A stretch of 64,000 nt of DNA from a virus, in the IMG/VR virus record IMGVR_UViG_3300027973_000003, positions 1-64,000 of that record. The stretch is one strand, 5' to 3'. Made by a program: the position numbers and the translations under genes. Positions 1 through 8,780 of the stretch are shown here, one piece after another (the stretch's first letter is position 1; every line of letters begins with the position of its first letter). The notes beneath the pieces were generated by a model that did not search any database, had not been told where the DNA came from, and worked only from the letters and a program-made list of their open reading frames with translations.

Positions 1-125
1 GGGTTAAATGCCATTGCATTGGCATACACATCCGTCAGGGTCATGGTCTCAGCTATGTCAACTGGGTAAGCAACCCCACCTAATGAAGCAAAAGGCGATT
101 GAGCAAAGGTGCTGATTCCGAACAT
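1..125 (-). CDS. Phage structural protein, partial (C-terminus off window)
   Basis: The reading frame starts at an ATG at 125-123, overlaps the stop of the upstream tail gene as TAATG, and runs off the left edge after 41 residues (begins MFGISTFAQSPFASLGG). The AQSPFASLG type of start is common in small phage tail proteins, but no domain can be named. The overlap and strand place it in the same tail-fibre operon. Confidence 0.6.
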   Translation of the reverse strand, partial: MFGISTFAQSPFASLGGVAYPVDIAETMTLTDVYANAMAFN

Positions 126-649
126 TAGGCTTTGATTTCCATAACAGTTATATTTGAAGCACCTCTTGGGTCAAATCCTGACCCATCGTTATCTCTGTTG
201 TTTCTATTAATGTAAGTTGTTCCAGAAACCGCTCCAAATATATAAATTTGATATGTAACTGATGATGTAGTTGCAGGGCTATCCAAGTAATTAAATGAAT
301 AATTTCCAATATCAATTGTTGGATAATTTCCATAGTTTGCGCCAGTTGTTACTCTAGGTCTGCTTCCAGCCGTTGCGCCACGAGCTGCGTCAATAATCGT
401 GCCGTCTCTAGCTATGGTTGCATAACAAATAGTATTGTCACTTGACTCATTTATATTATATGAAACTAGAATTTTGTTTGAACTAGCTGATGGTGTAATT
501 GAAACGCTTAAACCAGTAACCGCCACCCATGAACCGTATGTTGTTGTGGAAAAAGTATCTGTTTTTACGGTTTGTTGTACTTGCAACACAGACCCCGTAG
601 GCATGCCACTAGCTGGAACCCCAGTATCGCCACTTAGAATTAAAGCCAT
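125..649 (-). CDS. Short tail-fibre / receptor-binding-like protein (paralogue A1)
   Basis: A 174-aa Ser/Thr-rich protein of beta-structure composition. It contains the pattern GSVLQV, then VTGLSVSITP, then SNKILV, and later LDSPATTSSVTY and a C-terminal ITVMEIKA. The same ordered motifs occur in the proteins at 1189-1701 and 4253-4834, so these three are paralogous fibre-head modules. It sits at the distal end of the tail operon, three bases from the next gene. Host-surface binding is inferred from position and composition; no catalytic residues are visible. Confidence 0.7.
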   Translation of the reverse strand: MALILSGDTGVPASGMPTGSVLQVQQTVKTDTFSTTTYGSWVAVTGLSVSITPSASSNKILVSYNINESSDNTICYATIARDGTIIDAARGATAGSRPRVTTGANYGNYPTIDIGNYSFNYLDSPATTSSVTYQIYIFGAVSGTTYINRNNRDNDGSGFDPRGASNITVMEIKA

Positions 650-652
650 AAT

Positions 653-1192
653 TTACCCCACCAAGAAGCCACAGAAGTAGCCTGAGTTATCAATAATTAC
701 ACTACCAGCAGGGCATTCAACTTTAAATGAAAAAGCGTCATTAAGGTTTAGGTAGTATTGAATAGTAACAATGTATGTAAGATTTCCTGAACTTACTCCA
801 GATGCGTCAGTATATGCCCCAGCACCACCAGCAATTGCAGACCCATTTATATATGGAGTAAATGCTACATACGCAAGTCCGTTTCTATTAATCCATACTT
901 TTCCTGTAAAACTATAAAACCCAGCAACTGGCGCAGTAAAAGAATTTGTGCTTGTACTATAGTTAGATCCAATGTTTGTAACCGCAGTATCAAAAGTTAC
1001 TGTTGTACCACTACCAACAGATTGAGAACCTGTCTTACGAATATAAAAAGCTGGGCGTAATGGGGTGGTTGGAATACCCCCAGAACTTAATAAAAGCCCA
1101 GTAGTACCATTATTTTGAAGCGCTATTGCGCCTGAGTTGTCAGGTGTAGTAACCAGACCAGACGAGGTTGAGGCATTGATTGTTGTTGTCAT
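653..1192 (-). CDS. Tail fibre protein with C1q-like C-terminal domain
   Basis: The chosen ATG (1192-1190) overlaps the upstream stop as ATGA and is preceded by GAGGTGG, giving 179 aa; a longer frame would start 12 residues earlier. The N-terminus is low-complexity Ser/Thr/Gly. The second half follows the C1q/TNF-like jelly-roll pattern: VTFDTAVTNIGSNYSTST, then FTAPVAGFYSF, and a terminal GYFCGFLVG. The protein at 2958-4250 ends in the same type of domain. Such domains form trimeric tips of phage fibres, so a receptor-binding role is likely. Confidence 0.7.
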   Translation of the reverse strand: MTTTINASTSSGLVTTPDNSGAIALQNNGTTGLLLSSGGIPTTPLRPAFYIRKTGSQSVGSGTTVTFDTAVTNIGSNYSTSTNSFTAPVAGFYSFTGKVWINRNGLAYVAFTPYINGSAIAGGAGAYTDASGVSSGNLTYIVTIQYYLNLNDAFSFKVECPAGSVIIDNSGYFCGFLVG

Positions 1193-1701
1193 GCTGCCAC
1201 CTCTTGCAAAGTAATTTGGCAAGTCCAATTGTTTAAAGCTATATACGTTGTGCCTGTGGAATTACATCTCATATAAACGGTATATGAAGTCGCTGATGTT
1301 GTTGCGGGAGAATCTAAATAGGTTAAAGTCATTGTTGAATCACTAGCAGAACTTCTTAACTGCCCTAAACCAGCGGCAACTACATTGGTAGTATTTCTAA
1401 AAATAGAATATTTTCCATTATCTGTTGTATAACACCCAAAACTAGCAATAATTAAAATTTTACTAGTAGAAAATTTTGGGGTAATACTTGCGGTTAAACC
1501 AGTAGCTACATAGCTTGTGCTTGTAGTTGGTGATTCTGTTGCATAAGTAGCGCCAACTACTTGCAGAATAGTGCCTGGTGTTGTAGTAGCCAAAATAGTT
1601 CCGCCAGTAGTAGGCAGCGTTAGCGTACTAGAACCAGCTACCGAAGGTGCAGCAAGAAGAATCGAACCGCTGGTATCTCCAGCAATACTTACCGAACTCA
1701 T
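1189..1701 (-). CDS. Short tail-fibre / receptor-binding-like protein (paralogue A2)
   Basis: The start is placed at the ATG overlapping the previous stop (ATGA), giving 170 aa beginning MSSVSIAGDTSGSILLAAP. That N-terminus is typical of phage fibre proteins that carry a short beta-repeat before the head. The second part matches paralogues at 125-649 and 4253-4834: GTILQVVG, ITPKFSTSKILI, YLDSPATTSATSYTVY and a terminal ITLQEVAA. It is part of the tandem fibre set. Confidence 0.7.
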   Translation of the reverse strand: MSSVSIAGDTSGSILLAAPSVAGSSTLTLPTTGGTILATTTPGTILQVVGATYATESPTTSTSYVATGLTASITPKFSTSKILIIASFGCYTTDNGKYSIFRNTTNVVAAGLGQLRSSASDSTMTLTYLDSPATTSATSYTVYMRCNSTGTTYIALNNWTCQITLQEVAA

Positions 1702-1907
1702 AATATAGCCCAACGTGAACCAGACGGAATAGTGACGCTCACGCCTGAAGAGATTGTGATTGGCCCGACAGACATAGCGCTTGAACCTGTAGGGATTGTG
1801 TAAGAAGTAGAAATTGTTTGGGTGTTTAAATAAATAGGTACTTCTGGAGCAAACGCTACAGAGCTGCCCCCACCAATCATTGCACTTTGGACTTTAGTTA
1901 ATGGCAT
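1698..1907 (-). CDS. Small phage structural protein
   Basis: A 69-aa protein (begins MPLTKVQSAMIGGG) dominated by Ser, Thr, Val and Ile, predicted all-beta. It overlaps its neighbours by a few bases on both sides (TAATG and ATGA junctions). The VQSAMIGGG start is seen in many phage fibre proteins. It could be a fibre adaptor piece; no function can be assigned. Confidence 0.55.
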   Translation of the reverse strand: MPLTKVQSAMIGGGSSVAFAPEVPIYLNTQTISTSYTIPTGSSAMSVGPITISSGVSVTIPSGSRWAIL

Positions 1908-2107
1908 TATTCACCCCAAACTGCGTTGCATACAGCCTGTACTTTAGGATCTTGCTCGAAAATGTCATCGCCTTTGTTTAATGTCCAGCGATGGTAGCTT
2001 TTACTTAGTTCTTTACCATCTTCAAGGATAGTTGTAGCCTGACGCACTTGAACAATGTCATTTTCTACTACTTCAATTTTGTCGATTATTACTTTTTTTT
2101 CTAACAT
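1907..2107 (-). CDS. Conserved hypothetical small phage protein
   Basis: A 66-aa charged protein beginning MLEKKVIIDKIEVVEND. The order 'KKVxIDKIEV...VRxATxIxEDGxE...HRxxL' is recurrent in small proteins encoded among phage tail genes. It is soluble, lacks Cys and has no recognised domain. It may be a chaperone or adaptor for the fibres around it, judging only from position. Confidence 0.6.
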   Translation of the reverse strand: MLEKKVIIDKIEVVENDIVQVRQATTILEDGKELSKSYHRWTLNKGDDIFEQDPKVQAVCNAVWGE

Positions 2108-2116
2108 AATTTTTCC

Positions 2117-2674
2117 TTAAATTCGGTAAGTGCAACCGCCTAACATTTCACCACCTGGCTCCATTTGTAATTGTGTCCAACCAGCATTATCTGCCGAACA
2201 ATAAATTTCAAAATACGAAGTACCTGGAATTTTATAAAGCGTAGCCATTGTGTATCCATTGGGCCAATCAATATTTCCCGTCATTAAAGAGCCAGTTATA
2301 TAAGTGTTGCCGCCTCCAGACGAAAATGGAAGCCCACCTATATTCACATTTCCAGTTCCAGTTGCAGAAGAAAAATTTAAATAAAACCCAGCAGTTACAA
2401 GGTTTCCTACTTTTGTATACCAACCAATTTGTGCACTATAACTTGTTGTTCCAGCGGTTGAATTTCCTATATAAGTAGGTGTCCAAGTGCCTTCTTCATA
2501 ATCATCTAGTGTGTTTGCATCAGATGAAGGGTTTTGAGTTGCTGGAAAAGCTATTTGCCCACCAGTCAAATTAATAGTCGGTATTGTGGCTTGCCCAGTA
2601 AATGTAGGCGAAGCAAGGTTTCCAGAAGAATTTACGTTAGTACCGAGAGCGCCTAAGTTAGCTGCTTGTGTCAT
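2117..2674 (-). CDS. Tail fibre-like structural protein
   Basis: A 185-aa Gly/Ser/Thr-rich protein. The N-terminal part (MTQAANLGALGTNVNSSGN) and the middle DDYEEGTWTPTYIGN resemble the end of phage tail spikes, where DYEEGTWTP opens a small terminal beta domain. The remainder is aromatic-rich and plausibly a receptor-contacting head. It is one member of a consecutive row of short fibre genes. Confidence 0.65.
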   Translation of the reverse strand: MTQAANLGALGTNVNSSGNLASPTFTGQATIPTINLTGGQIAFPATQNPSSDANTLDDYEEGTWTPTYIGNSTAGTTSYSAQIGWYTKVGNLVTAGFYLNFSSATGTGNVNIGGLPFSSGGGNTYITGSLMTGNIDWPNGYTMATLYKIPGTSYFEIYCSADNAGWTQLQMEPGGEMLGGCTYRI

Positions 2675-2676
2675 TT

Positions 2677-2943
2677 TTAGACCTGTTCAGCTTGCGCCTG
2701 TTGTGCTTCTGCTTGACGTTCTGCGGCAGATTGGATTGGGGCAGCGATCACGATGTCATCTTTAGAACCTGTGATTGACTTGCCTTCACCTAATAAGCGC
2801 TGAACTTCAGCAGCAATAATTTCTTCCATAGCAATACGGCAACGCTCATGAACTGCGTTTTGAATCCAGTCGTCTTGGCTAAATGCCACTACGCCTAGAG
2901 CTTTGTTTTCTGCATCAGAAAGTGTAATTGTGTATGTTGCCAT
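2677..2943 (-). CDS. Small conserved phage protein, tail region
   Basis: An 88-aa protein, MATYTITLSDAENKALGVV at the start and an Ala/Gln/Glu-rich C-terminus (EAQQAQAEQV). It is mainly helical, acidic and without Cys. The start follows a good Shine-Dalgarno site (AGGAG upstream of 2943). Its role is unknown; small helical proteins in this position can be fibre assembly factors. Confidence 0.6.
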   Translation of the reverse strand: MATYTITLSDAENKALGVVAFSQDDWIQNAVHERCRIAMEEIIAAEVQRLLGEGKSITGSKDDIVIAAPIQSAAERQAEAQQAQAEQV

Positions 2944-2957
2944 TTTATTTCTCCTAA

Positions 2958-4250
2958 TTAACCTATTAACCAGCCACCAAAATAACCAAACACCGCTTCA
3001 CTACCATATATTGGTTGTCCGCTGTCATTAAACAAATCAACATAATCACCAGCAGCTAGCGTTTTAGTTACCTCTACATGCACAAAATCAAAATATGCTG
3101 CTGTGCTATCGTAAAAGTTTTGATTTTTTTGTACATATGATCCATTTACACGTAAACCAACCCTTGGTCCTGTGTGGGTTCCAGCAGAACCATTATCTAG
3201 TACGGATGCGTAAAAATGATAAGTACCAGCTACGGGAGCAGTAAATCTAGATGTAGAAGTGCTGTAGTTTGAGCCAACGTTTGTAAGCACAACGTTAAAT
3301 GTAATTTGTACACCACCAGTTTGTGCTCCGTTGTCTTTTTGTGCATGAAATATTGGCTGGTAAGGCATTGTTACAATTCCAGTACCAGAAATTCGCATAC
3401 GCTCAGTAGCGTTTGTATTAAATGTAATTGGAGTTGCAGAAGCTGTGTATAAATTTAAACTGCCAGCCCCACCCCAATTGCTGTTTCCACTTGAAGGTAC
3501 AAAAATAGCAGTTTGATTAGCGTTTGTGTTGCTACCGATCCAAATTTCACTATAAGCAGTACCGCCGCTGTTTGTGTTTTGTACTTTTATTCCTTGGTCA
3601 GCATTTGCATTTCCGATAACACTAAGGTTATAACTTGGGCTACTAGTACCAATACTAACTTGACTAGACGAATTCCAAGCAGGACCGCCTGTGCTTAATT
3701 TAGCTGGGGTTACAGCACCATCCACAATATTAGAAGAACTTACTGCGCCAGCAGCATTAGGGATTGCGTTGGCTACAGAGCTGACTTGGAAGGACTCTAC
3801 AGTAACAAGATTGCCAGCCGCAGCACCCGTAGTAAGAACAACAGTAGTTCCGTTAGAAGCAGTATAGTCAGCGCTGCCCAGCAAAACTCCATTAAGGTAG
3901 ACATTGATGAATCCCACGGTGTAAGAAGGCGGTGTGAATGTAGTCTGTCCTGCTGTAGCTGTGAACTCCGTTACGGTTCTGTAAGCTGTGGTAGTTACGC
4001 CTGTTACTGGAACACCAAGATAGCGGCATGAGATATTACCTGTGCCAGTCGGCGGAGCAGTTGTGAAGTTAAGCGTGTTGCCAACTACACCATAAGTAGA
4101 TGGGTCTTGAACTACACCAGATACCACCACAAGTACGTTAGTAGTCCCAGCAGGAGCCACCGACATTGTGAAAGCCGTAGTAGAGCCGTTACCGCTAAAT
4201 TGGTCGGTAACAAAAGCCGATTGGTATATGGGGTTTCCAATGTATGGCAT
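2958..4250 (-). CDS. Tail fibre protein with C1q-like tip
   Basis: A 430-aa fibre. Residues 1-85 (MPYIGNPIYQ, FSGNGSTTAFTM, a second beta repeat) are paralogous to the start of the protein at 5140-6546 and probably form the particle-binding end. The middle carries a repeat-like shaft with VDGAVTPAKLS and IGTSSPSYNLSV. The last ~140 residues are a C1q-like domain: FNVVLTNVGSNYSTSTSRF, TAPVAGTYHFY, LAAGDYVDL and a terminal FGYFGGWLIG. A receptor-binding fibre is the best reading. Confidence 0.8.
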   Translation of the reverse strand: MPYIGNPIYQSAFVTDQFSGNGSTTAFTMSVAPAGTTNVLVVVSGVVQDPSTYGVVGNTLNFTTAPPTGTGNISCRYLGVPVTGVTTTAYRTVTEFTATAGQTTFTPPSYTVGFINVYLNGVLLGSADYTASNGTTVVLTTGAAAGNLVTVESFQVSSVANAIPNAAGAVSSSNIVDGAVTPAKLSTGGPAWNSSSQVSIGTSSPSYNLSVIGNANADQGIKVQNTNSGGTAYSEIWIGSNTNANQTAIFVPSSGNSNWGGAGSLNLYTASATPITFNTNATERMRISGTGIVTMPYQPIFHAQKDNGAQTGGVQITFNVVLTNVGSNYSTSTSRFTAPVAGTYHFYASVLDNGSAGTHTGPRVGLRVNGSYVQKNQNFYDSTAAYFDFVHVEVTKTLAAGDYVDLFNDSGQPIYGSEAVFGYFGGWLIG

Positions 4251-4252
4251 AT

Positions 4253-4834
4253 TTAACCCGCTATTTCCATGGCTGTAATTGTTGTAGTACCCCTATCGTC
4301 AGCACTAAACTGAACTTCATTTCCATTAAGCGAGCGAAAATATACTGTGTATGTAACTGAAGATGTAGTAGATGGACTATCTAAAACTGACATTGAATGC
4401 GGTGTAAGTACCCAACTACCGCCTGGAGTTGAAACTCGCTCAAACCCAAAATTAGTACTACTTAAATTTGTAGAGTTTCTGTATATAGTGCAATACATTG
4501 TACTTGAAGCAGATGTACCCATATAAGCTCCTCCGCCAGCAACTGTTATTAAAATTTTTGAAGTAGTTGCTCTTGGTGTTATTGAAATACCAAAACCTGT
4601 AGTAACAAAACTACTAGATGATGTACCAATAGTTGAAGTACCAATTTGATTTTGAAGAACTTGCAAAACAGACCCAGTAGGCAAAGATGCAGACGGTAGT
4701 ACCCCAGAAGTCTGAGTAGCTAAAGCAACAGCGCCAGTAGCTATCTTTGCAGAAGTAACAGCACCCGCAGCAATATCAACTGCGACAACTGCGCTATCCG
4801 CAATTCCGTTGGTTCCTATTTGACTGATTGGCAT
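4253..4834 (-). CDS. Short tail-fibre / receptor-binding-like protein (paralogue A3)
   Basis: 193 aa. The N-terminus (MPISQIGTNGIADSAVVAVDI then AGAVTSAKIATGAV) is a classic fibre shaft repeat. After GSVLQVLQ the protein enters the same head module as 125-649 and 1189-1701, with ISITPRATTSKILI, SVLDSPSTTSSVTYTVYF and a terminal ITAMEIAG. The three heads have clearly diverged in the loops between these motifs, as expected for receptor-contact surfaces. Confidence 0.75.
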   Translation of the reverse strand: MPISQIGTNGIADSAVVAVDIAAGAVTSAKIATGAVALATQTSGVLPSASLPTGSVLQVLQNQIGTSTIGTSSSSFVTTGFGISITPRATTSKILITVAGGGAYMGTSASSTMYCTIYRNSTNLSSTNFGFERVSTPGGSWVLTPHSMSVLDSPSTTSSVTYTVYFRSLNGNEVQFSADDRGTTTITAMEIAG

Positions 4835-5130
4835 TATTTAGCCTCTTCAACTACAGGAACTTCCCATAGCCATGTATCAGTATTTAGTGTAGCGTCTTCA
4901 GATGGTTTTGGGGCGATAAACACATCGTTTTCTCTATCGTATGTGTAGCCAATACCAGCGTAGTTACCACGCAATGGTGTGCCACCTTGAGTATGCTGAT
5001 TGCCAATGGTGTTATAGGATGTTTGAATCCACTCACCAGGGCTTGAATCTACGAATGTTTTAAAGAAATCAGGCTCAGCCACAATCACTTGTGTAACTTT
5101 ACCGTCAACTACTTTTGCAAAATGTCCCAT
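4834..5130 (-). CDS. Conserved phage protein of unknown function (GHFAKVVDG type)
   Basis: A 98-aa protein beginning MGHFAKVVDGKVTQVIVAEP, with SSPGEWIQTSYNT, then NYAGIGYTYD and a tryptophan near the end (DTWLWEVPV). This arrangement is widespread in aquatic phage tail operons. It is small, soluble and without a recognised catalytic site. It overlaps the next gene by one base. A fibre-associated structural or chaperone role is inferred from position only. Confidence 0.7.
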   Translation of the reverse strand: MGHFAKVVDGKVTQVIVAEPDFFKTFVDSSPGEWIQTSYNTIGNQHTQGGTPLRGNYAGIGYTYDRENDVFIAPKPSEDATLNTDTWLWEVPVVEEAK

Positions 5131-5139
5131 GTTTTCTCC

Positions 5140-6546
5140 TTAAGCTGTATATGTACCAGATGATGTAAATGTATGATAAGTGTATCCACCTGACGAAGTT
5201 ACAGTTCCGCCAGTGCCTTTTTGAGATCCGAGGTAACGAATAATTACAATACCAGAGCCACCAGATGCTCCTGCTTGGTTGTCTTGAGAGCCGCCAGCTG
5301 GGCCATTAACTGAACTACCTCCAGCTCCACCGCCTGTGTTGGCAGAACCATTTGCGCCCGCAAGATATACTTGAGAAGATGCTCTTGCTCCATTACCGCC
5401 ACCGCCCAATCCACCTGTACCAGCAGTTTTACCACCTTCAGTCCAAGGCGCAGCTCCACCACCTCCGCCACCAGCGTAATATGTGCCTAGCGATTTCCAA
5501 TTAATTCCTACACCACCGTTACCAGCAACAGCAGTTGAATTACTACCACTAGCGCTTCCACCTGCACCACCTGCACCACCACCGCCGCCGCCAACACGGT
5601 CACTAGAATTTAGACCGTATCCGCCAGAACTACCTTGACCAGTAGTTCCAGAACCAGGAGTATTTGGAGAGGTGTATCCACCGCCACCGCCTGATCCACC
5701 AGAATTTGCTGTGTATCCTGGATAAGCTCCCCCTGCTCCGCCGCCTATAGCAGTTTGGCTAAACCCAGTTGAATTACTACCGTTGTTTCCATTTCCACCT
5801 CCAGCAGCTCCAGCTCCACCAGCACCGATAACTATTGAATATGTGTTTCCAGAAATTAATGAAATCGCTGCGTCAATAGCTCCACCAGCCCCTCCGCCAC
5901 CACCGCCTGTAGCGTGTTCTCCTGCCTTACAAGAACCTCCACCAGCTACAATTAAATAGTCTGCTGTATAAGGTACAGTTATCCAACTAGGGGCTGCACT
6001 AGGGCCATTAGACTGCAATACTTGACCCGCAGTTCCATAAGAAGGAGTTGTTCCAACACCTAAAGCGCCGTTAGCGGTCAAAGCTAATAGTGAAGCACGA
6101 GCAGAAGTACCGCCGTTGTACAGCGTTATGCCTTCTGATGGGCCTACAGTAACCCGACCTGTACCTGTAACGTAGTCAACAATCGTGCCAGCAAGGTATG
6201 CGTTACCAAAGTCGCCAGTAGAGAGTAAGCCACCACCAGTAGTAGTAATGTCACCAATAACCGTTGGGTCTTGGGAGATAGCAGCGTAGGTAGTAATTAA
6301 ACTGGTGTACTCAACCCAGATGTTATTTGTGCCTGATAGCGGAGCAGAAGTAAATGTAATGGCACTACCAGCTACAGTAAATGCAGAACTTGGGTTTTGA
6401 ATGACGTTATCAACAGCAACAATCATCTGCGCCACAGAAGATACTGGGCGTGTCAAAGTAAAAGTTACAGTTACACCATTACCACTAAAGTAATCAATGG
6501 CTGGGGTAAACCCTTGGTTCTGAACTGTATTACCGATATATGGCAT
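5140..6546 (-). CDS. Glycine-rich tail fibre / adhesin
   Basis: 468 aa. Residues 1-85 repeat the fibre N-terminal module of 2958-4250 (MPYIGNTVQNQGF, FSGNGVTVTFTL). From about residue 200 (DYLIVAGGGS) the protein becomes extremely glycine-rich, with many runs of 4-6 Gly separated by small residues, ending in YTYHTFTSSGTYTA. Such Gly-rich phage adhesins form polyglycine II-like bundles whose loops bind host receptors. The reading as a receptor-binding protein is established for related adhesins and inferred here. Confidence 0.8.
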   Translation of the reverse strand: MPYIGNTVQNQGFTPAIDYFSGNGVTVTFTLTRPVSSVAQMIVAVDNVIQNPSSAFTVAGSAITFTSAPLSGTNNIWVEYTSLITTYAAISQDPTVIGDITTTGGGLLSTGDFGNAYLAGTIVDYVTGTGRVTVGPSEGITLYNGGTSARASLLALTANGALGVGTTPSYGTAGQVLQSNGPSAAPSWITVPYTADYLIVAGGGSCKAGEHATGGGGGGAGGAIDAAISLISGNTYSIVIGAGGAGAAGGGNGNNGSNSTGFSQTAIGGGAGGAYPGYTANSGGSGGGGGYTSPNTPGSGTTGQGSSGGYGLNSSDRVGGGGGGAGGAGGSASGSNSTAVAGNGGVGINWKSLGTYYAGGGGGGAAPWTEGGKTAGTGGLGGGGNGARASSQVYLAGANGSANTGGGAGGSSVNGPAGGSQDNQAGASGGSGIVIIRYLGSQKGTGGTVTSSGGYTYHTFTSSGTYTA

Positions 6547-6547
6547 A

Positions 6548-6874
6548 TTAGGTCGCAGTCAAAGCAGAAACAATGCAATCACCAGACGAGGCGCTGCCGT
6601 TTTGAACATAAAGAGCATCACTAGTCTTCATCACTACACGGTTGCCTTGGATTACTTCAAGCGAACCGCCAACAGGCACAGTAGCGTTATAGACCAAATA
6701 GTAGTTAACAGAAGAGCGAGTCAAGTAAACCGAAGTAGTAATCGGCGCAGTTGAAGTATTAGATATGATGCAGCTAGAAATAGCCACAGTACCAGAAGCA
6801 ACGCTAGTAATAATATTGACTGCGGATATGCCAACGTTTTTGGCTACGAACGAGGTGTTTGAATAAGTTGCCAT
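6548..6874 (-). CDS. Small beta-rich structural protein
   Basis: 108 aa, MATYSNTSFVAKNVG at the start, with ISNTSTAPITTSVYLTRS and a C-terminal GDCIVSALTAT. The pattern, a short beta sandwich, recurs in small phage virion proteins next to fibre genes. It is separated from both neighbours by one base. Role unknown, probably a virion component. Confidence 0.6.
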   Translation of the reverse strand: MATYSNTSFVAKNVGISAVNIITSVASGTVAISSCIISNTSTAPITTSVYLTRSSVNYYLVYNATVPVGGSLEVIQGNRVVMKTSDALYVQNGSASSGDCIVSALTAT

Positions 6875-6875
6875 A

Positions 6876-7742
6876 TTAGCCCATCATAAAGGATAAGAAG
6901 TACGCATCATCAACTGGAGAAGAACCCCAAGTAGGAGGAGCGCCAGAACCATTTGTTGTTAATACTGAACCAGCCGTACCATATACGCCGTTAAACGCAA
7001 TCGCACCAACCGCATTAATAGTCATAGCATCAGTAGCAGAACTATTAGTTACTAAGTGAATTGCATTACTTGAAATAGTACCAACAACAATATCGGTGCT
7101 GCCAGAAATAAAGTAAGCATTGTTTGGCGCATTAATAGCGCCTGTACCAACATAACCAGATGAGTTAATACCCATCGTAGCGTAGTTAGTTGTTGCTGTC
7201 CCAGTGTCGTTGTAAGCAATAAACTCAGCCGTTGCCGAAGAGCCACTAGATAAGTTCTGAATAGCCGCTTGGTAGTAGCTTGGGTGCGTTGCAACAAAAT
7301 TAGAAGCCAGACCTGTATCGGTAAAACCTAATGCCCCGCCAACAACTAAGTTACTTGTATTAGCGTTAGTAGCTAGGGTTACGTTAGGTACTGTGAATCG
7401 TGCTGGTAATGTGACGTTGTTGCTTGCGTCTGTGTTGACAGAGTTCTCAGCTGGGTAAGTAACAAATACAGTCTGTGTGCCAGAGCTAAAGTTAACTAGG
7501 GCAGTAGTGCCAAGGTAGTTAGCATAAACAGTTGTACGGGCAAGCGTACCTGCACCTACAGTACCAAGACCTACTTCCCACTTTGCTCCGCCTTGATCCG
7601 CAATACAGTAAAAGGTTGTGTTGCCATTACCAATAGATGAACTAAAGGTCTGATAGCCTAAAGCCGCACCACCAAGCGTAACTGTGCCTGTACCTGGTGC
7701 GGTAGCTGATTCTTGTACTCTGTCTTTTAAGACCAAGGCCAT
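6876..7742 (-). CDS. Tail fibre / structural protein
   Basis: A 288-aa Ser/Thr/Gly-rich protein beginning MALVLKDRVQESATAPGTGTV, a common start for phage fibre proteins carrying an attachment module. A central segment (IQNLSSGSSATAEFIAYNDTG, split in two here: LSSGSSATAEF and IAYNDTGTATTN) resembles phage fibre repeats. The end (DAYFLSFMMG) is hydrophobic. It is likely a fibre with a virion-binding N-terminus. Confidence 0.65.
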   Translation of the reverse strand: MALVLKDRVQESATAPGTGTVTLGGAALGYQTFSSSIGNGNTTFYCIADQGGAKWEVGLGTVGAGTLARTTVYANYLGTTALVNFSSGTQTVFVTYPAENSVNTDASNNVTLPARFTVPNVTLATNANTSNLVVGGALGFTDTGLASNFVATHPSYYQAAIQNLSSGSSATAEFIAYNDTGTATTNYATMGINSSGYVGTGAINAPNNAYFISGSTDIVVGTISSNAIHLVTNSSATDAMTINAVGAIAFNGVYGTAGSVLTTNGSGAPPTWGSSPVDDAYFLSFMMG

Positions 7743-7752
7743 TTATGGCTCC

Positions 7753-8346
7753 TTAGCCAGCAGCGCTGAGTGTATACGTTACGTTAATAGTATCGCCAGA
7801 TGTTACCGTCTTAGAACCAGCCGTAAACGCACCGATGCTAAACAAAGTACCTGTAGTGTTATCAATCGCTGTAGAACCACCAACGTTAATGAACGCACCG
7901 TACACAGTACCAGAGCCAGTCATGCTAAACACCACCGCAGCGCTGGTTGACAGAACGGAGGGATTCGCTGTCGTTGCTGCTGAGAAAGATGGAGTTTTAC
8001 GGGTTCCAGAGTAGGTTGGGGCATTGGCGCCACCAACTTCAAACCAGCCAGCATGGCTAGCTTGAGTATCAGCATAAGCAGGAGTAAACGTACCAGAACC
8101 ATTAGCGCCTCCAAGACCCATAACAATTGCACCGCCACCTGAGTTAGCAAAGTAAGAGTCCATTAGATTCTTACGACCAACGTTTGTAGTTAAGTTTGTA
8201 AATGTATCAGACCACTTTTCAACGCCATTAGCGTCGTAGCACGTAGCAACGTATACACCTTCTAAGCCAACAGTCTCGGCTGAACCACCACCGTAGGAAG
8301 CACAAGCCCCGAAGCTATCGCCTAATTTTGTAATTTCAGAACTCAT
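7753..8346 (-). CDS. Phage structural protein
   Basis: 197 aa. The N-terminal half contains GVYVATCYDANGVEKW, FTNLTTNVGRKNLMD and FANSGGGA, a combination often seen in virion proteins near podovirus connectors. The C-terminal half ends in SGDTINVTYTLSAAG, a beta strand typical of decoration or fibre domains. No enzyme signature. A virion role is inferred from neighbours. Confidence 0.6.
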   Translation of the reverse strand: MSSEITKLGDSFGACASYGGGSAETVGLEGVYVATCYDANGVEKWSDTFTNLTTNVGRKNLMDSYFANSGGGAIVMGLGGANGSGTFTPAYADTQASHAGWFEVGGANAPTYSGTRKTPSFSAATTANPSVLSTSAAVVFSMTGSGTVYGAFINVGGSTAIDNTTGTLFSIGAFTAGSKTVTSGDTINVTYTLSAAG

Positions 8347-8354
8347 AATTTCTC

Positions 8355-8780
8355 CTAAGAAACTCTAATAATGGCACTTGTTGCGTTTGCCGTTGGGAAT
8401 TGCACTGTAAATGTATTTGTTGCTATTTTATCGCTACCAAAATTTAGCACACAAACAGCGGCCCCAGTAGTGCTATTGTAGATTAATGCACCCCTAGTAG
8501 TAAAGGACGCTGGGCTCCAAATAGCGGGTAAAAATGAAACAAAAGCTGTTTGATCTGGGTTACTAAAGTCTGGCGGTATAACAGTTAGAGCTAAACCCCC
8601 TGCCGTGTACCCAGTACCTGTAATTTCGTTATTAGTAGTGTAGGCAGTAGTATCGCTATCTAGGTTAGCAAAAGCAGTATATAAAGCAATCTTGTATGTG
8701 TAGGGGGTACCCACGGCAAAGTTCTCTAAAGCCTTTAAAAGGTTTAGTTTAAATACGGTAGTTTGGCCCTGAACTATCAT
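8355..8780 (-). CDS. Conserved phage structural protein
   Basis: 141 aa. It starts MIVQGQTTVFKLNLLKALENF and contains YKIALYTAFANLDSDT, then EITGTGYTAGG and a terminal ATSAIIRVS. This layout (VFKxNLLxG...YKIALYT..A.L...T..YT..NE..GtGYtaGG) is a recurring virion protein between connector and fibre genes. It overlaps the connector gene upstream by four bases. Confidence 0.65.
   Translation of the reverse strand: MIVQGQTTVFKLNLLKALENFAVGTPYTYKIALYTAFANLDSDTTAYTTNNEITGTGYTAGGLALTVIPPDFSNPDQTAFVSFLPAIWSPASFTTRGALIYNSTTGAAVCVLNFGSDKIATNTFTVQFPTANATSAIIRVS

Noticed and set aside
5244-5471. Open frame within the Gly-rich fibre gene
   Set aside because: Arises from the glycine codon runs read out of frame.
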